Source of the DNA: Latrodectus hesperus
Lineage: Eukaryota > Arthropoda > Arachnida > Araneae > Theridiidae
Reading direction: 5' to 3'
Assembly: GCA_037975125.1 (NCBI GenBank)
Contig: CM075853.1
Location: 50,412,458 to 50,476,457, forward strand
Length of the DNA: 64,000 nt
Shown here: positions 1 to 13,043 of the stretch, in pieces
Position numbering within the stretch: position 1 is the first letter of the stretch
Layout: each line of letters opens with the position of its first letter
Notes under the pieces: generated by a model
The model's database searches: none
What the model was told of the DNA's origin: nothing
What the model saw: only the letters and a program-made list of their open reading frames with translations
Position numbers and translations under genes: made by a program

Positions 1-1429
1 TTTATAAAGTACAGTTTTTTTTTTTACTTTCACAAAGCCCTTAGAAACTGCAATTATTACATAATAGTCTTTTAGATCTAACAGTTCATTTAATTATTCA
101 ATACATTATTGATATTTTGCTTTGCTAAAGATCCACAACAGTCAGTTCTTTCAGTTTATACAATAATTTAGGACATTTTTTTTAAAGTATATCATTTTTT
201 ATAAATGTTTCTTTAATCTTAAGTTTATAATTTCATCAAGCTAAGTTTGAATTTTTTCAGTAATAGATATATTTTGTTTTTGTTCATCTGAAAGGAAGGA
301 TATTTTTCCCAATAGAACTATAGATTACTACTAATTATGCTGCTAACTAATGTTTTGGATGTGACAATAATAACATGATTAGTCACAATCAAGTGATTTT
401 TAAAATTGTCTATCATCACATTATTTACAAAAAGGATTGATGATGAGATAGTAAAAACAATTTTATTTGACAATACTGGAGGAAAAAAATACAAATTCTT
501 TAATAAGATTAAAATAGTCTTCATTATAATTTTGAAGTTGTATAGATAATTCTAATGATTTAAACATGTCTATGAAGCTAAGTTTTTTAAAATAGATTCT
601 TTAGATGTATTGCTTAATGGAAAAAAACTAATATTTAAATTACTTGATTGAATATTTATTATAAATCAAGGACCTAAATGTGGAAATTTTCTTACCATAA
701 AATATTACAATAAATATTTTTCTATTAATTTTTTGTAATTGAAATTAAAAATATTCATAATTTATGAACTTTATATCATTTCTGATATATCACATTAATG
801 GTAGCTTTTTTTGGAAAAAAGAAACGATCCTGCTACATTTTGTTATTTTAAGAATTGTTAATAAAAAATTTAATAATCAGATTTAGTAACTTTAATGAAG
901 GTAGAACTATTTTTGTCATCAAGATTCTTAATGTTAGGAGAGTTGGTAATGGATGCTATTTGAATAGTTATCCAAGTGTTCAACAAAGAGTGTTTCAATA
1001 CTTATTTTCTATCTCACATTTCAAAACTGGAAAAAGAAATTTATGTAGAGTTGAACATCTCAAAGTGAAGTGCATGAAAGCATGGTTCAATTTGAGACAA
1101 ATCTAGACTAAAATTTGATATTTTAAGGAACAAGAGGTGCAATCTTTCAAAGCTTAAAGAAAGCACCTTTATAGATAAATAATTTCAAAAATAAATCAGT
1201 TCTAACTTAATAGCAGCAGTGTCTTTTTGAAAATCAAAATTCTGCATTACAAAAGTAAGAAAACTCTTCAGAATCAATCTCCATAAAAGGAGATATAACA
1301 AACTAAATGATTAAAATTCTTCTGAAATCTTGGAAGCCTTTATAGAATTAACTTCTCAAGTCTGAAATAAGTTCAACCTATTGTTATAACATTTGGTATC
1401 ACAGACAGCCAACCTAATTATTAACACCA
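1..1429. other. AT-rich non-coding DNA, nothing recognised
   Basis: Very A+T-rich sequence with homopolymer runs. Short open stretches (near 318-524 and 855-1106) have no recognisable domain, no Kozak context and no splice context, and are what chance gives at this composition. No gene, RNA or repeat was recognised. Confidence 0.5.
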
Positions 1430-1690
1430 CTGTTTTATTGTCTTAATAGCTCAGTTAAGAGAGCACCATTCTCACGACCTTAGGAAGTAAGTTCGATCTT
1501 GGGATCAACTAAGGACCACTGTGTTCACAAATGGTGAGGTGCAAAGTCCCCCAGGTTCCCATCAAAATCAATACCTCTGAGAGTTGCACACCAAGGTCTA
1601 GGGACCTCTATTTGGTCTCTACTTTGAAAATAGAAGATTAACCCCTGGCTTGTAGTGCTGTCATCTGAACGAGGGGAAAATGAACTCTTT
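1430..1690 (+). mobile_element. tRNA-derived SINE (local family SINE-2), copy 1, degraded
   Basis: An A-box-like stretch (tagctcagttaagagagc) is followed about 30 bases later by a B-box-like stretch (gttcgatct), as in the pol III promoter of a tRNA head. Downstream a moderately GC-richer body contains a core around 1574-1640 (aatacctctgag... then tttggtctctactttgaaaa). The same core recurs in copies near 19.2, 45.0, 55.05 and 56.43 kb. It sits in a sea of AT-rich DNA, which makes the inserted block stand out. Ends are not clear and no target duplication was found. Confidence 0.5.
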
Positions 1691-1699
1691 CAGAGTTGA

Positions 1700-4425
1700 C
1701 AAGTAGCTGTACTCCCCCATAGGAGCAGCAAATGTCGGGATTGAGCTTGACTAGATTTGAGGTTGGTACAAAATGCTAAAATAAATAGTAACAGAAGTGC
1801 TTTAATCCCCAAATACTTGTGTACTAAGACAAGACAAAAAGCCACTTTTGGAAACTTCTTGCAAGCTACTAGTGGCTTAAGGTAGATGATATGGTGATCA
1901 CTGCTCAACAGAAATAATTGAAAATATAATGTTTAAAAATACAATTTGAAGACGAAAGTTTAACTACTATATTTTAATAATCTATAAGATATGAAATGGC
2001 ATAAATGTGTGTGGGCTGCATATTCAATTCTCATGGTCAACTAACCTAAAAAAATAGACCTTTCAAAAGGATACATTTTAAATAATCATTATTTAAATAA
2101 ATTGATTGTGAATGTCAAATTAAAAGTGAATGGCAATAAATTTTAAAACCAAAGAAAACAGTTTAGATTAAAATCATGAAACTTATTTAAAAAATATTTA
2201 AATTAGACATAAATCACTTTTGTCCTTAGCTTAAATATCTGAATATACATGCAGTATATATCTTAGGATCGATAACTAATTGCAATCTGAAGAAGAAACA
2301 AATTTCTAGACATATCTGAGAATATTTAACAGCACAACCATAAAATTTCAGTATTTAACCAAAAACCATACAATGTATAATAAAAATATATTAGCTAGCT
2401 ACCAAGCACACTTTTGGTTTCTTCATCAGCCTTGCTTATGTTACATTATTATATTTTCAAATAGATTTCAAAATGACACTAAACATTTTGCAAGAAAAAA
2501 ATGTCTAAAGATATTTTAAATTTGCAGTTTTTCATGATTTTCTAAAGTCAACAAAAAATTCCAAGATCTTGGCAAAAATAATCAATTTCCCGACATTTCC
2601 AAAAATTTTTGTAAATTTTTAAAATATAAATTACTTAAGAATTTATTTAAATCAATCTTATTAATATAGGTAAAATTAATATATATAATCAAAATAGTTT
2701 AATCACTTCATTAATTTTATCTTCTTCCATTAAAATTTTAGGAAAATTTAACAAGATTGCATTTTTAAATCTTATACATAAAGGAAGTTTTCGTTACCTA
2801 TATGTATTATTTTGATTTACATACTTATGTTATGGGAACATAAAAGACAATAAAAAATATAATTAGAAAGAAAAAAGAAATTACTTTATGACAAAGTTAG
2901 AAAACAGATGAAATGCTTAAAAATGTTAAAAATAAAGTTCTTACTTTTTTTCTTCACCCCTCTTAGAATGTGCGGTTTTGAAGTAAAACTGAGATTAAAA
3001 GCATGACATTTTTTTAATATTGATACATTTGCTCATAAAATTTGAATAAAAATAACCAAACTTATAAAAAATTAATAAAGCTATGTTTAAAAGCAGATGG
3101 CATGCAAGTAAGCCATAAAAAGGTTACAAGCTATATTTTCATTACCCTACAATCTAATCATGTCACTTACAATTATTAAACTAAGAAGAATTTAAATTCT
3201 AATAACAAAGTCGCAAATATCAGTAAGAACTTTGATAACAAAAGAATAATATAAATTATACACTTCCTATATATAATGAATACAGTTAATGTTAATATAT
3301 TTTAAGAATATTAACATGGTGGTACATAACTGAGCTTAAATTTATATTCTTGCCTTCTATATGGGTCAAAGATAAAATTAAGTTACACAATACTAGATTT
3401 TTATGAACTTACTTTGCAAGACAATTTTTATTTATTCCTTTATAAAGGGAAACGAAATTCTGTTTATCATTATTGAATGACTAAATAAATAAAATTTTGG
3501 TCATGTAATACAGGTATTGTGAGTTATATCTGCCTTAAAAATAAACTTTTCAAATTCTGCTTAAAAAGTAAAAATTTTTATTAAATAATAAGCAAAATTT
3601 GTTTATTTACCTTCATCATGAATATTCATGTCTAAAATAATTTTTTATATCACAATTGCTAATAAATAAACACTTTATAAGAATGAAAACTAAGAAAATA
3701 ACTGAGGCACATTAAATATTTTATACTTAGTTTAAATGACATCTATACAATTTTAATATAGGATGGAACTTAAATACAATAAAATGTCATAGCTTAATAC
3801 AGTAAATAAATGCTTTTCTGAAGGCAATAAAAATGAAAAATATTTTTTACCATTTACATACCAATTGTGTGAGGCACAAATGCTTGGTTTGGATATTTTG
3901 GTAATATTACAAAATTAAGATCACAAATATTTTAAACAGAGAAAAAAATAAAAGTTTTAAAATTGAATTAAAATAAGACATAATATCAGAATCAAAAGCA
4001 ATGCAGAAAAGTATTTAAACACACTTTATTATAATAAAAAATCTTTACTTTGTAAAATTAAATCATTAGTGTTTTATTTCATTTAAATTTCAGGAATAAG
4101 GTTTGAAAATTTTTTTAATAGTCATTAATATCTTTCATTTCCTATAATTACTGTTAAGCTTTTTATAAATACTCACAAATTTTAAAATTATAAAAATTAT
4201 TTTATGACTAATAACATAAGATTACAAAAATATTAAATTACATTTTTATACACTGTTAAATTTGAAAATCAAGCAAATACTGCCAAAATAAAATAAAATA
4301 AAAAATGAAATGCCTTTTAAATAAAGTAAATAAAAAACAATACATTAACAAATGCAAATAAGAAAGAGATAAATAATTCTATGAAAAATTTATTTCCCTT
4401 TCATAGTAAGGCATTTTGTACAGTA
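1700..4425. other. AT-rich DNA downstream of INO80E, nothing recognised
   Basis: A+T-rich sequence rich in short A and T runs. No domain-bearing open frame, SINE head or terminal inverted repeat was recognised between the SINE at 1.4-1.7 kb and the INO80E 3' end. Confidence 0.45.
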
Positions 4426-4429
4426 ACAA

Positions 4430-4440
4430 TTTATTTTATT
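4430..4440 (-). promoter_or_regulatory. polyadenylation signals of INO80E
   Basis: Two overlapping AATAAA hexamers read on the minus strand (4435-4440 and 4430-4435), about 140 bases past the INO80E stop codon. They are the nearest tandem canonical signals downstream of the stop. In DNA this AT-rich some AATAAA occur by chance, so use is inferred. Confidence 0.45.
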
Positions 4441-4576
4441 TACATAATTTCAATAATTTTTATCACAAATTTCGTAAAATCATAAAATTTAGACCAGCAC
4501 AACTTTCTCAAAATATCACATTGTCTTTAGACTAGGCAATAAACTTCTTGATCAGTCAATGCGAAACAAGACTGAT

Positions 4577-4642
4577 TTACAAACCTGGTTTGGCAGCAGG
4601 AGCTGGTGCTTTTCTACTTTTCTTTTTCTTTGCTTCTGTTGC
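4577..4642 (-). CDS. INO80E: INO80E coding exon 6 (terminal)
   Basis: After a TTTCTTAG acceptor, 21 codons ([20 protein letters not shown] then Leu) and a TAA at 4579-4577. The composition is clearly non-random for this AT-rich DNA and the phase fits exon 5. It is assigned to INO80E because it is the only coding-like block on this strand before the polyadenylation signals. Confidence 0.65.
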   Translation of the reverse strand, partial: ATEAKKKKSRKAPAPAAKPGL

Positions 4643-4821
4643 CTAAGAAATATAATTTAAAACATTTTTTATTAAAACATAAGAATTACATCTACGCTTG
4701 ATGCAATGACTAAACATACTAATTTAGAAAACATTTCAGAATGCATTTTTACTAAGAGAAATTTGATTCTATACATAGTAAATAATAAACTTTTACACAA
4801 AAAATTTGGATTATAATTATA

Positions 4822-4907
<86 letters not shown>

Positions 4908-7900
4908 ATATATATGTGTGTGTATATATTTAACAATAACTTTAATCAATCAATATAACCACAATTCAATAACTTCACATTAAGTTGAATTATAATAAGC
5001 AACTTTAGTTGAAATCATTGAAATGTTTATAATTCAACACATTTATAGTTAAAAGATTCTTTTAGAAAACTAATTAGTTAGAAACATTTTGAGTTAATGA
5101 ATGTACTTGTATAACATTTTTATTAAAGTTTCCACAGCAAATGCTTGATTACAATTATGAAGATACTGGAAACTTTTTTATAGTCAAGTGACTTTAGTTC
5201 AGCTTGGTTACTATTTTTAAATGGCTTTTTTAACTTATATTTGGTCATTAAAAGTGACAATAGTTCATTTATACTTCATAGAACACATATGCAGAATCAT
5301 CCTTTGTTTTCCATGTTTTTATGAAGTTTCTTGTGCTTTATAAAAATTTGAAAGACAAAGAATAACTTAGAAATAAAAATACTAATTGTTTAATTTCTTC
5401 CTAGAATCCATGTAATGTTTCACTTAAGGCTACATTGTTTGTCTTATAGAAAGCCAACAGTTTTTATTGTTATAGACATTGTTTCTTAAAAACTTTTCTA
5501 AGGCCTATCTGAACATATGCTTCTGAGAATTGGACTATGACCAAGTTGGAGGTTTGGTTTGGTTTGTTTGTCGCTCAACGGTCATTTTTTGCACATGAGG
5601 GCTAATTAGACCGGGACTTACGGCTTAAAGTGGATTCCGAACCACTACAAACATCCATGCCCAAGGTGGGATTCGAACCCACGAACTGTTGAACCGAAGG
5701 CAAGAGCGCTAACCATTCGGCTGCCAGCTCGGCGACCAAGTTGGAGGAAGATACTGTTGTGATATTTGAGAGGAAGAGTGTAAATGTATTATTGATAGTG
5801 TAAAGTATAACAGTAATTGGAGAAGGAGATTTAATTCAGAATGATATAGGATATATAAACAACTTGATATTGTTAAATATATAAAATTAAATAGAATGAA
5901 TTGGATAGTTTCTCATGTTTTAAATGTATGATGACAACCTTATGAAAAAAGTTCTCTTCTTTAGATCTACTCCATAGTTGCCAATTCTGATTTTATCAGG
6001 AAACTCCTGAATTGTCCTCATTTCTCCGAATTTTCCGATAATGTATGAAAATTACTAATTTTTGGCAATTTCATTGAATAATTTAAAAACAGTCGAAATT
6101 TTGCAGGAAAAAAAGTCTATTGAAATCAACAGATGGCGCTATAAGTTAATACTTATAAATTGCACTAGTGTAGTAAAAGTTGCCCTATAAAATAAATATT
6201 GGAACATAAATGTTGATGTTTATTTTTTAACATGTAATATATTATTTTATCTTTCATAGTTCTTTTGTAAGGTTGATGAATATTTTATTAAAAAATTAAG
6301 AATAACACAACATATTTTTAACATAAATCATTTTCAGAATGTATAATCTAAAGAGTAAAATTGTCTTTTTGTAGTACTACCATTTTAAACATTGTTTCAA
6401 GCAAAAATGTTGCTAGTAGTGTCTCCCAATTTTTTCCCTCAAAATCAGTAAAATCTACTGATTTTTTCTTCCAACATTGGCAGTTATGCATTTGATATTA
6501 AATTAGTCAGGATCTCAAACTCTGATGGAATTTTAATATAAGCCATGCTGTTACCTAAATAGCAAAAAAAAAAAAACTTTCAATTTTAATTTTTTGGAAT
6601 GTTTTAAGAAGAAATAAATTTTTCTAAAGGAAGTTAAAGCCTCAGAATTTGTATTTTAAAGGCTAGAATTTCATCAAAAATTTTAGAGTTTAGTTTTGAA
6701 TTGAGAACAGCAAAACCCGTATGCAACATTGTTACAGGTGACGAAACTTGGATATATTCGTATATGCCGGAAACTAAACAACAATCCACTGTTTGGGTGT
6801 TTATAAATGAACCGAATCCTAGGAAAGTTGTTCACTCACTTAGCACTTCCAAGAAAATGATTGCTTGTTTCTTCGGCCTTACGGGACACATCACAACCAT
6901 TCCTTTAGAGGATCGAAAAACTGTTAACACTAAATGGTATACAGAAATTTTTTTTGCCAAAAATCATCAACAAAATCAGGAAAAACCACTGTATCATTCT
7001 ACATTACAACAATGCCAGTTCCCATACAGCACATCAAACAATTGATTATTTGTTATTTGAAGGATCAAAATATCAAATTAATGCCTCACTGCCAATATTC
7101 CCCTGATTTGTCGCCTAATGACTTTTTCTTATTTCCTTATGTCAAACAAAAAATGCGTGGTCGACGATTTTCATCACCTCAAGAAGCTATTGATGCTTTC
7201 CAAAACCATGTTTCTGAGATATCAACTTCAGAGTGGAAAACTGTTTCAAGAAGTGATTTGAATGGATGGAAAAGTGTTTAAATCTTAAAGGAGAATATTT
7301 TGAAAATCAATAAAATAGTTTGTTCCCAAAATTCTTTTTCTTCCGACTTTTTGTACAAACTTAAAAGGCAACCCTCGTAGTAATACACTGAATTAGATTA
7401 ACATAATAAGTACTGTAACCAGTGTGGAACATTCTCAAATTACTATTATCATCAATGAAAATATTAAAGCATAGGTTTTCAATCAATAAATTTCTAATAT
7501 AAATACAAGGTTAGAAATAAGAAAATTATCTTTCCAGGATAAGAAGTTTAGAAAATATAAAGACATATTTTCAGGACATTAATAAAACCGATTAACAATA
7601 TTATTTTCAAAAACTATAAAACTCACATGACTGATGTTATTAGTAACAGTGTAGTACTAAAACCGAATACAAATTTTAAATACATTTATCATTGAAAAAA
7701 GTATAATATAACAACTTCATAATTGCATTAAGCAGCAATATCATGTATACTGATGTCTTAAATAATATTCTTTTAAGCTGGATTTATAAGAATTTAATTT
7801 GATTGTATAATAGTACATTTTTTACTTTATCATGCACAGACGCAGTCTCTGCATTAACAGACTGCATTTTCTGCTAAATTTTAACATTATTCCTCTTATG

Positions 7901-10900
7901 ATTCTTTATAGGGGCATAGGCTATTTTTTGTTGCTTTATCTAAAAGCTTTTTATCAAGCAAATTGCATTTCCTTTTTAATTTCTTAACCTTTTCTAACAA
8001 TTTGAACTTTTTTCATGAGAATCTACTTTTTCTGTCGCCTTTTTTTCGCCATTTGTTTGGATTTTCTTATGTATGAAATTCTACATAAGATTTTTTAACA
8101 CAATACATTGTTTCTCAGTTAATAGATTTAAATGATAAGACAACTGAGTACATAAACACTATACTGTTAATTGTGATAATAAGGCTTTCTCTTTTGTCAC
8201 TATAGAATTATTTGGCAAAAAAAAATTTTCAGTTAAAAATTTATAATTAATAGATATTATGATTTAACAATTCAGGAAAGTTAGATATTTAGTATGACAC
8301 ATGTCATGTGAAATATCCAACAATAGCATTCCAATAATTTTAGATATCTTAGTCATTATCACTACATTTAAAGAGTTGCATCTTTGTACATGAAAAAAAT
8401 CGATTCTTGTTTATCAAAATCAGAAATTTCATTCACATAGCATGCAAAATGCAACATTTCATTTTATGCACAAATTATTATGCAGAATAAATATTATATA
8501 CACAACATATTTCATATCTAAATTACAATCAATCAACTGCAATCAGGCAAAGTTTTCAACAAAATAAAATTATAAATATTGAAAGTTAATAAATATAAAT
8601 AGATTGAGTTACTATCTAAGATGACCAATGCACAATTTTAAAAGAACATATTCATTTAAAACTCTTTTTTTTTATTTCAACAATTCATATAATTTTCAGA
8701 TTTTAAAACTTCCAAAACTTTAACAAATCATATTTCAGCTATTAAATAAATTTAAAACAATTGAATTAAGTGGAAAAACATGAATATTCTAATTTCCAGT
8801 CCTTAGAAATAAAATTATAAGCCTCATAAATAATGAATCCTCATTTGGATGGAAATGATTCATTAAATCAAAAAGTTTCTGTTTAAAGAAATTCCTTCTT
8901 TCAGAGAACAAATATAACTTATGAGAGAGTTAAAAATTTGATTCTTAAAAGTAAAAATAAACTGTTGAATCAAAATAAAAAAACTAAAACTTTGGCAATA
9001 AAACACAATCTTAAGTCATTCAATATGTTAGAATCAGATTTTTTATTGTTACTATTATGCTTCACAAAAATCTTATGGATTATATTAGAAATACAATTAA
9101 CTACTGCTGACTATAATCAAAAACAGAACTTTTAGAAACAATGCAAGAATAAATTTACTTAACTAAAATAAATTAATGCAATTAATAAATAATAGAAAAC
9201 AAATCTATTTTCCAAATTTTTAATTAAAAATAATTATACAGGCATAATATGAATTAAATTTTTAATAAATAGAAATTTTTATACTCTACTAGTCTATTTA
9301 TTAATATATAAGAAAATTTAGGAACTTTGAAAAAAGTAAGTAATCCAAAATCTCTCTTAAAGCTCAAAGACAATTTGAGTGAAAGTAATGAACCTGTTTC
9401 TGCATTTGATCTCAACAAATATTTTCAACTACACCAACAAATCTTTCTTGATAATGACATTGTTCATGGTAAAATTCATCTATAGGCTTTCATATGAACA
9501 CACACACAAATATCATAAATCCCTAAGAAATTAATTTTTTCATATCATATTTATAGTATTCAATAACATTAGCAAGACCAACAGTAATTTAGCCATGAGT
9601 GTGACACCCCTGTTTTACTCTCTAAAAAACAAATAGTTCCTTAAAGAGCAATAGTTTTTCCATGGTCTTTAGTATACCTATATACAGTATTTTCCTTTTA
9701 AGAAATTTTTGATAACAAAAAGAAATTTAAGAAATTTTTGATAACTTTTTTCAGTACATTAATTGTTGCAGTTACTTTAATGATCTTTAGTCATCTACAA
9801 GATGCTTAAATACTCAATTGAGATTGTTTTTATGCAAATGACATTCTGATTCCTTCAGGGTGCTATTTTAAATAATTGCTAAAACTGAAAATTTCAAGTA
9901 AAAATATTTATCGATTGTTTTATGCAGTTTTACAATTTAATTAATTTGTATTATCAATTAGTATTTTTAAGAATATTAAATTTTTCTTAAGAAAAATTAT
10001 TTCCTTTGCACAATTATGTTCTTTAATATTAGACACAAAATTAGATTTTTATCTTTAGTCTCACCATACACAAATAATTTTACACTTACTTCCACAAAGA
10101 TATGTTAATATGTGGAATTAAGGATAGATTGCAATGTTAAAGAATTGTAACCTATCCAAAATTTTATTTAATTTAAAGATTATTTTATTTTTTTCAGCAC
10201 AATACAACTCTTATTAGTTTTCTTATTTAGAGAAACTAGGTAATTTTTGAATTAGTTGTCATATTTTCCGATTTCAAGTTTCTACTTGGCAAAAAAATAC
10301 TTGATATGGTAACACATACAATAATAACAACAATCATAATAATGAAAGAACCCAATGGCTTTCATAATAGCTTTCAATGAAATAGTTAAAAAAATTTTTG
10401 AACAGAATTTTAAGAGTTGTTTTAATATGATAGCATCAATTTTAAACAATTCTGGTTATTTTACGCCATTTATAATAACATTAATTTCGATTTTGAATAA
10501 AAATCTCAACTTCAGAAGTTTTTAAAAAAGGAAAATTTATCTGCAAAGCAGAAAAGTGACATCTTTGTTCATTCCCTTAACAATATTCTGAAATCAAAGT
10601 TTTCAATTAAAAATGACAACAAAATGATTTTATCTCAATTGGTACTATTTGTATTGTGATTATCCGAAACAACAAAGATGCAAATCTTTTACAAACATAG
10701 TTAACCTAAAGTACATTTTGCACAGCCATACACACACATTTTTTGTCAAATGCACAATATCTAAAAAAGTATTTTTACAAAAATTGGTTGTTTATTTGAT
10801 TTTACTGGCACAAATCCTCAAATGGGATAAGCTGTGCCAAAAACAAAGTAATTTTTAATAAAATGAATTGGTAGAGTAAATCATTGAACAACAACTAATT

Positions 10901-12955
10901 GAGAATGTTGAGATGAGTAAATCCAGTAAGATGAATCGGATAAATGCTATAAGAAAACTCAATGTTTTCCATGAACCACAACAGTTTCATAAAATTAATG
11001 TCATCTAGAGCAGGTTTTATTTTATTGTTTTTTGCAGTTTGTCTTTTTAACCTTTTGAAATATTCAGAGATCTAGAGGAAGAGTCCATTTCCATATCTGT
11101 TTCAGAAGATATATCAATTCTCGAGATTTTGGTCTTTTAATTTTTATAATATCAGCCTTATATTTATTGGTAATTGAAGTAGATTTTTTTGTGCATTAGA
11201 AATTAATGGTAAAGTAGTGTTTTGTACTATTGTCTAGCTTTCGTGAAAGAAATATTTTGTTTTATATATCTTTTGGTTGCAATTACTTTTTTTTCTAAGA
11301 TCCATATAGGCAAGATTTGGAAAATGCAACATGCAAACAAGAACAATTACAACACTTGAAAATTTCTGATGTACAAGCATTAGTTTCATGACCACATTAT
11401 GTCCATTTCCACACATATAGGATAACTATTCCTTCATGCTTTTTCTACCATATCTCTGACATTTGAAACATTTAAGAGAGTCAGGAATGTATGGACAAAG
11501 TTTGCAACTTATATAATTTGGTTTTATGGATTTTGGAAATATTGGTATCAGAAAAGTTAAAACAACATTTTGGGTAAGAATAAGTCTATTGTCACATTGA
11601 ATATTTATACAACATACAGCACAAACTCCTTGTGATTCAAAATCTCTGCTTCTATAACATGTATGAAATCAGGGTTAGAAAGAACACCATGAGACTCATT
11701 TAAAGTTTTATGAAATGATGTTTCAAGTTAACTTGAAAAAGAAATCTCCTGATCGTAATTTTTTAATATTTTGTATGTTACCTATAGATGATGTGAGAAG
11801 CTTTTGTATTAGATAAGGCAACACTGCTTGAAACGTGTTTTGAATGCTTATCAATATGTAATGAGTCAATGAATGATTTCAACGATGAAATATACAGAAC
11901 CCATAGGATATTTATAAAGGTTCAGGCTTAACAGCAGTGTGTAACACTGATCCCTGCAAGGGATAGCAGCCACCAGCTCTGGGCGTTTCCAGCCTCAGAG
12001 CTTACAATGATGCTAGCCAACACATATATGCTGGGAGTCATTCCCAGAGACTGTGACTCACTTTTAATACCCAGCCCAAGAATATGAACCCTTCACTTGA
12101 TCCTCAGCAGACTAGCCACAAATGTAGCTAGGTACAAACCAACTGATACACTGAGGACCACAGTATATCACCCGTCCAAAGAGTTGCCAAGCATGATCAA
12201 TGTATGGGGGATCTGGACAGTTAATGAGAAGCAAACAGAGTAGCTACAACTACTCATGGAGAGCTCCCTTATTTGCCTTTGAGGGATGAAAAGGATAAGG
12301 AAATGGTTAGAAGGCGAAGAGAAAGAAAAGCTCAGGATTGGGACAGCTGAACCATAAGGGGTCATTTGTTTGAAAAAGTCAAATACTTTAGTTTAGAAAT
12401 TGATATTCAATATATACAAAAAATACATATAAAATTATAAATCTTGTAAGGCAATATCTTGTCATTGAAAAAACTCATTCTGATTAAAGCTAAGAGCCTT
12501 TTTGTTTTTCTTGTAATTTTATCAACAACATAAATGAAATTCTATCTGAAATAAGTATCTACCTTAGCTGTATATACCTGACCTAAATAATTGAACCAAT
12601 ATGGTCTATTTAGAACGTTTAACACAGAATCAATATCCTCCATCTAGAAGCCTCCCAATATCTCCATGAGGATTAGTACAATATTCCTCTAAACACTATT
12701 TAGCACTTGTATTCCTTGGAGTATTACAAGTCATTGGTGGTCCTACTACATTAATAAAGAGTTCGTTATATATCTAAGGTGTTTCCATTATTTTGACAGC
12801 CACCTGTTTATATATATGTATATGCAATACTTCTAAGATTCATATAGATATATATAGATACTTACAACATTATTTGCTGCAGAAGATGAAGTGCTTGCTT
12901 CCAGTTGATTGTCAGCATTTACTGAAGTTCTTTTTCTATAATTCAACATAATTTT

Positions 12956-13043
<88 letters not shown>

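Noticed and set aside
5640..5735. tRNA-like sequence as a functional tRNA gene (likewise at 28.4, 32.2 and 46.9 kb)
   Set aside because: The A and B boxes and T arm are present, but acceptor stems do not pair. The units carry SINE bodies and, in two cases, target duplications.
7895..8070. Lys/Leu-rich minus-strand frames as a coiled-coil transposase fragment
   Set aside because: Low-complexity lysine codons are expected by chance at this base composition, and the frame is broken.
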